Shown: in pieces, positions 6,201 to 8,987 of the stretch
How the letters are laid out: the number at the start of each line of letters is the position of its first letter
Numbering within the stretch: the stretch's first letter is position 1
Assembly: GCA_002390165.1 (NCBI GenBank)
Contig: DGOU01000154.1
Location: forward strand, 1-8,987
DNA from: Lutibacter sp. UBA4458
GTDB taxonomy: Bacteria; Bacteroidota; Bacteroidia; Flavobacteriales; Flavobacteriaceae
Length of the DNA: 8,987 bases
Reading direction: 5' to 3'
The notes under the pieces: model-generated
The model's input: the letters and a program-made list of their open reading frames with translations, nothing else
Databases searched by the model: none
What the model was told of the DNA's origin: nothing
Program-made: the position numbers and the translations under genes

Positions 6201-7235
6201 TTAGCGGTTAATCCCTTGTTTTGATAACCAATTTTGATATTTAACAGCATTTCTGTTATGTTGCCCCAAAGTTTTTGCAAATTCGTGAGTGCCAATTTTA
6301 GTTACACTCGCACACATATAAAAATATTTATGATTAGCTGGATTTAAAACTGCATTTATTGAGGAAATGTCTGGCATTCCTATTGGTCCTGGTGGTAATC
6401 CTATATTTTTATAGGTATTGTATGGCGAATTAATTTCTAAATCCTTTGTTAAAACTCGTTTAATAACAGAGTGTTTATTATCTTTCTTTTTTATTGCAAA
6501 AATTATAGTGGGATCTGCTTGTAAAGGCCAATTATGTTGAAGTCTATTTAAATATAAACGTGCAACCTTTGGTCTTTCAGCAATATTTGCTGTTTCTTGT
6601 TGAACAATAGAAGCTAAAGTAATAATTTGTATTGGCGTTAAACCAACTGCTTTGGCTTTTGCCAATCGTTTAGCATTCCAAAAGTTTTTATAAGCAGTGT
6701 ACATTTTATTTCTAAATGTTTTTGCAGAAGTATTCCAATAAAATTCATAAGAATTTGGTAAATACATTGCTAATGTAGTTAAGTTGTTGAATCCTGATTT
6801 AGCTATAAATGATTTATCTGTAAAAGATTTTAAAAGGCTAATGGAATCCGCTTCAATTTGGAGAGAAATTCTACCTGCTAATTTTTTTAAGGAATTTTGA
6901 TTATTAAAAGAAACTATAACGGGAGTTTGATTACCACTTCGTAATAAATTAACCAAATCATTATTATTCATTCCTTTTAAAATATGATATTTCCCGGGTT
7001 TTATATGGTTAGTGTATTTTTTTTTATTTGCTACCCAAACAAATGGTTTAACTCTTTTTAAAAATGGCCGAACTAAACTTTGAGCTTCAATAAAATTACT
7101 ATTTGAAGGGATATATACATATCCTGTTTCCATAACATTTGGGTTGTATATTTTATTATAATAACTATAAAATAAAATACCAGCGGTTATTATTAATAGG
7201 CCGATTATTAAAAGAGTAAGTTTTTTAAGATTCAT
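6201..7235 (-). CDS. mltG: Endolytic murein transglycosylase MltG (YceG-like)
   Basis: 344 residues. MltG sits in the inner membrane and cuts nascent peptidoglycan strands inside the chain, which is thought to set glycan length. Residues 5-25 form a single transmembrane anchor, followed by a periplasmic LysM-like part (about 36-105, including IKPGKYHILKGM) and the catalytic YceG domain. LPNSYEFYWNTS (159-170) matches the conserved L-P-x-T/S-Y-x-F segment. LASIVQQETA (207-216) holds the catalytic glutamate, Glu214. LQADPTIIFA (238-247), SPYNTYKNIGLPPGPI (270-285) and the FYMCAS/HEFA stretch complete the family pattern. The length is normal. Its start overlaps the acetyltransferase gene by 11 bases, so it is the last gene of the dapF operon and has no visible promoter of its own. 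Confidence 0.95.
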   Translation of the reverse strand: MNLKKLTLLIIGLLIITAGILFYSYYNKIYNPNVMETGYVYIPSNSNFIEAQSLVRPFLKRVKPFVWVANKKKYTNHIKPGKYHILKGMNNNDLVNLLRSGNQTPVIVSFNNQNSLKKLAGRISLQIEADSISLLKSFTDKSFIAKSGFNNLTTLAMYLPNSYEFYWNTSAKTFRNKMYTAYKNFWNAKRLAKAKAVGLTPIQIITLASIVQQETANIAERPKVARLYLNRLQHNWPLQADPTIIFAIKKKDNKHSVIKRVLTKDLEINSPYNTYKNIGLPPGPIGMPDISSINAVLNPANHKYFYMCASVTKIGTHEFAKTLGQHNRNAVKYQNWLSKQGINR

Positions 7236-7758
7236 TAGTTTTTTTAATTAATTGGTATAAAAATTCATCTTTAAAGGTTGAATTTGTATAAACCCAATCT
7301 TTTTTTAAACCTACTTTTACAAAATTAAATTTTTCAAATAAGGAAATGCTTTTAAAATTATCTTCAGTTATGTTTGCATAAATTTGATGGCAATCTAAAT
7401 AAGTGAAAACATAATCTATAATTAATTCAAGTGCTTCAGAGGCAAATTGTTTATTTTGGAATTGTGGAAGAATTAAAATTCCAATTCCAACTCGTTTGTG
7501 TTGCGGATTAAAATCAAACAAATCTATCATTCCAATAGGCTGATTTTCAATATTACAAATAACAAACCTATATTGTTTTGCTTCGTAAATATCTTGATGT
7601 GCATTTTCAATATATTTTTGTAAAATATATTTTGAATAAGGAATTTGCATACTGCTAACTTCCCAATAATTTTCGTTGTTTTCAGTAGAAAATAAAAAAT
7701 CAATATCTTCAGGTTCTAAAGCTCTAAGTGTACAATTTTTTCCGTGTAAAGTAGCCAT
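7225..7758 (-). CDS. GNAT family N-acetyltransferase (RimJ/RimL-like)
   Basis: 177 residues, Acetyltransf_3 type, using acetyl-CoA to acetylate an amine. The start CTLRALEPEDIDFLF (9-23) is typical of the RimJ/RimL/SpeG group. The beta-4 strand VGIGILILP (90-98) leads to the acetyl-CoA pyrophosphate loop, which reads QNKQFA (101-106). The usual form is Q/RxxGxG/A, so the central glycine is replaced by Gln104. The C-terminal ITEDNFKSISLFEKFNF (130-146) has the conserved Asn and Ser, but the usual GF is NF. Cofactor binding is still likely, since related proteins vary here, but is less certain. The substrate is unknown: ribosomal protein N-termini, polyamines and cell-wall precursors are all possible. 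It is tied into the operon, sharing one base with the dapF stop codon (TAATG) and overlapping mltG by 11 bases. Confidence 0.88.
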   Translation of the reverse strand: MATLHGKNCTLRALEPEDIDFLFSTENNENYWEVSSMQIPYSKYILQKYIENAHQDIYEAKQYRFVICNIENQPIGMIDLFDFNPQHKRVGIGILILPQFQNKQFASEALELIIDYVFTYLDCHQIYANITEDNFKSISLFEKFNFVKVGLKKDWVYTNSTFKDEFLYQLIKKTNES

Positions 7759-8537
7759 TATAGCGTAATATTTCCTTTAAAAACTTTTACCGCAGGTCCT
7801 GTTAAAAATACATTTTTATAGGAGTCTTTTTCTTTACTAAAAGAGACTTCTAAATTCCCTCCTAAAACGGAAAGTTTAACATGGTTATCTTTGGTTTTAT
7901 TTAATTTATTTGCTGCAATTGCAACTGCTGTAGCTCCTGTTCCGCAGGCTAATGTTTCATCTTCAACACCACGTTCATAAGTTCTCATTTTAAAGGAGTT
8001 GTCATTTATTTGCTCTACAAAGTTAACATTAGTTCCTTCTTCAAAATATGGGTTTCCATATCTTATTTTAGAACCTTCTTCTTTAACGTTTATGTTATTA
8101 ATATTATCTTGAAAAGTAATATGATGTGGCGATCCAGTATTTAAAAATGTATGTGTTTTAAAAATATCTATATGGTTAATATCCATCATTTGTAAACTAA
8201 CCAAATCATTTTTTATAGAAGCAAAATGGATGCCGTCTATGGCTTCAAAATTTGTTTTAACATCAATAATTTTAAGTTGTTTTGCAAAAGCCACAATACA
8301 TCTTCCGCCATTACCACACATAGTTCCTTCTTTTCCATCCGCATTAAAATAAATCATTTTAAAATCGTAAGTATTAGAGTTTTCTAATAAAATTAAACCG
8401 TCAGCTCCTATGCCAAATCTTCTATCACATAAATTATTAATAATGTTTTGGTTGTTTTTAGGAAAGGATAACAATCTGTTATCTACCATAATAAAATCGT
8501 TTCCTGCTCCTTGATATTTGTAAAAAAGTAAATTCAT
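7758..8537 (-). CDS. dapF: Diaminopimelate epimerase DapF
   Basis: 259 residues. DapF converts LL-diaminopimelate to the meso form in the cytoplasm, the last step before meso-DAP enters lysine synthesis (LysA) or the peptidoglycan peptide (MurE). It is cofactor-independent and uses two cysteines as acid and base. Both are present: Cys74 in MCGNGGRC (73-80) and Cys198 in ACGTGATAVA (197-206). YQGAGNDFIMVD (8-19) and GIGADGLILL (42-51) are also characteristic, as is the YERGVEDET segment before the second cysteine. The size is in the normal range, slightly shorter than E. coli DapF (274). The ATG at 8537 fits the family start, since FYKYQGAGNDF lies immediately after it. It is the first gene of the dapF-GNAT-mltG operon. 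A -7 element only five bases before the ATG suggests a leaderless or nearly leaderless mRNA. Confidence 0.97.
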   Translation of the reverse strand: MNLLFYKYQGAGNDFIMVDNRLLSFPKNNQNIINNLCDRRFGIGADGLILLENSNTYDFKMIYFNADGKEGTMCGNGGRCIVAFAKQLKIIDVKTNFEAIDGIHFASIKNDLVSLQMMDINHIDIFKTHTFLNTGSPHHITFQDNINNINVKEEGSKIRYGNPYFEEGTNVNFVEQINDNSFKMRTYERGVEDETLACGTGATAVAIAANKLNKTKDNHVKLSVLGGNLEVSFSKEKDSYKNVFLTGPAVKVFKGNITL

Positions 8538-8542
8538 TATTG

Positions 8543-8563
8543 CAAATGTACTAAAATTAGTAC
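8543..8563 (-). promoter_or_regulatory. Predicted dapF promoter with an adjoining palindrome
   Basis: TACATTTG on the minus strand (8550-8543) is a perfect -7 element within a 12-base string (TGCAAATGTACT on the plus strand) that also occurs at the lysozyme-like gene's promoter. No TTG lies 17-23 bases upstream. A palindrome, GTACTAA-AA-TTAGTAC (8548-8563), overlaps the upstream end of the -7 element and could be an operator or activator site. The predicted start falls near 8538-8539, next to the ATG. Confidence 0.42.
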
Positions 8564-8600
8564 TAGTTATTTTAAATAAATAGTGTAGAAATGTTGAAAT

Positions 8601-8638
8601 GTTAAAAACCGTTAAATACGCGTTAACAAAGCGTTAAA
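8601..8638 (+). repeat. Four phased GTTAA repeats upstream of the protease gene
   Basis: GTTAAA at 8601, GTTAAA at 8611, GTTAAC at 8622 and GTTAAA at 8633 begin 10, 11 and 11 bases apart, close to one helical turn. A weaker copy, GTTGAA, is at 8593. The last two are part of a longer repeat (GCGTTAAC and GCGTTAAA). The array ends 26 bases upstream of the predicted -7 element, a position suited to an activator. Confidence 0.5.
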
Positions 8639-8664
8639 GTGATTTTTTTAATTAAAATTAGTTA

Positions 8665-8672
8665 TAATTTTG
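8665..8672 (+). promoter_or_regulatory. Predicted -7 element of the protease gene
   Basis: TAATTTTG matches TAnnTTTG exactly. Transcription would start near 8676, leaving a leader of about 22 bases before the ATG at 8698. No good -33 TTG is present at the proper distance, which would fit a promoter that depends on an activator bound to the phased repeats upstream; that link is inference. Confidence 0.4.
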
Positions 8673-8697
8673 AATAGTAATTTAAAAATATAATAAG

Positions 8698-8987
8698 ATG
8701 AAAAAAGTAGTAAGTATTGTTTTGTTTTCAGCTTTAGGTGGCGCTATAACATTAGGTGCTTATAAATTATTTATGGAGAAACCTCAAGTTGTAATTGAAA
8801 AAGCAGTTAAAACTAATCCAGCTGTTGTTAATACAAGTTTAACAAATGCAACCACAGCTTCATTTGAAAATACCGACTTTACGGTTGCAGCAGAAAAAAC
8901 GCTTAATTCTGTGGTTCACGTAAAAAATACTTCTGTTAAATCGGTTCGAGATCCATTTGCTTCCTTCTTTTATGGTCAACAAAATGG
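8698..8987 (+). CDS. DegP/HtrA-like (Do-type) periplasmic serine protease, N-terminal part, 3'-truncated
   Basis: The window ends after 96 complete codons plus two bases. The protein starts MKKVVSIVLFSALGGAITLG, a signal peptide or N-terminal anchor, then a linker rich in Thr, Asn and Val (about 30-60). After that comes FTVAAEKTLNSVVHVKNTSV (61-80), the opening strand of a trypsin-like Do protease domain (compare the VAxxVxPAVVxV start of DegP/DegQ), followed by DPFASFFYGQQN, which resembles the short loop region with DPFxxFFG seen in DegP-type proteins. The catalytic His, Asp and Ser and the PDZ domains lie beyond the window, so activity cannot be judged. The family handles misfolded envelope proteins. 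It is divergent from dapF across a 160-base regulatory region. Confidence 0.85.
   Translation, partial: MKKVVSIVLFSALGGAITLGAYKLFMEKPQVVIEKAVKTNPAVVNTSLTNATTASFENTDFTVAAEKTLNSVVHVKNTSVKSVRDPFASFFYGQQN

Noticed and set aside
1..8987. tRNA or rRNA genes, insertion sequences, CRISPR arrays, toxin-antitoxin or defence genes
   Set aside because: I looked on both strands and found no supporting motifs. The genes are housekeeping families with even base composition and no sign of transfer.

Overview
The window is AT-rich chromosomal DNA, roughly 30% GC by eye, and most likely comes from a member of the Bacteroidota, family Flavobacteriaceae. The reasons are AT-rich leaders without Shine-Dalgarno sequences, promoter elements of the Bacteroidota type (TAnnTTTG at -7, with TTG about 16-19 bases upstream at two of the sites), and proteins that look flavobacterial, notably the DnaA and the start of the Do-like protease. 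The genus cannot be fixed from the sequence. There are eleven protein genes, two of them cut by the window edges. I see no RNA genes, insertion sequences, prophage or CRISPR.

Layout. Bases 1-383 hold the 3' end of ribD (riboflavin synthesis, + strand). It converges on a lipoprotein of the isoaspartyl-peptidase/asparaginase family (416-1459, - strand). A short divergent region (1460-1550) separates that gene from a YigZ/IMPACT-family gene (+), whose start codon is unclear. Its 3' end overlaps a convergent YbgC-like hotdog thioesterase (-). A 164-base AT-rich region with a perfect DnaA box leads into dnaA (+). A low-molecular-weight protein tyrosine phosphatase and a tetrapyrrole-methylase-fold SAM methyltransferase (RsmI-like) follow, so closely packed that they look like one operon. 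A strong symmetric hairpin (5331-5362) ends it from both sides.

The rest is mostly about the cell envelope. A secreted lysozyme/transglycosylase-like protein (5383-6003, -) has its own good promoter. After a 197-base gap comes a minus-strand operon transcribed dapF, then a GNAT acetyltransferase, then mltG. dapF makes meso-diaminopimelate for peptidoglycan and lysine, and MltG cuts nascent glycan strands. Divergent from dapF is the start of a DegP/HtrA-type periplasmic protease (8698 to the window end).

All genes belong to recognisable families in what looks like a housekeeping region, and I found no convincing new system. The points most worth a second look are in the intergenic DNA: a 10-11 bp phased array of GTTAA repeats upstream of the protease gene, a palindrome at a predicted leaderless dapF promoter, a DnaA box overlapping a possible dnaA promoter, and a missing standard start codon in the YigZ-family gene.
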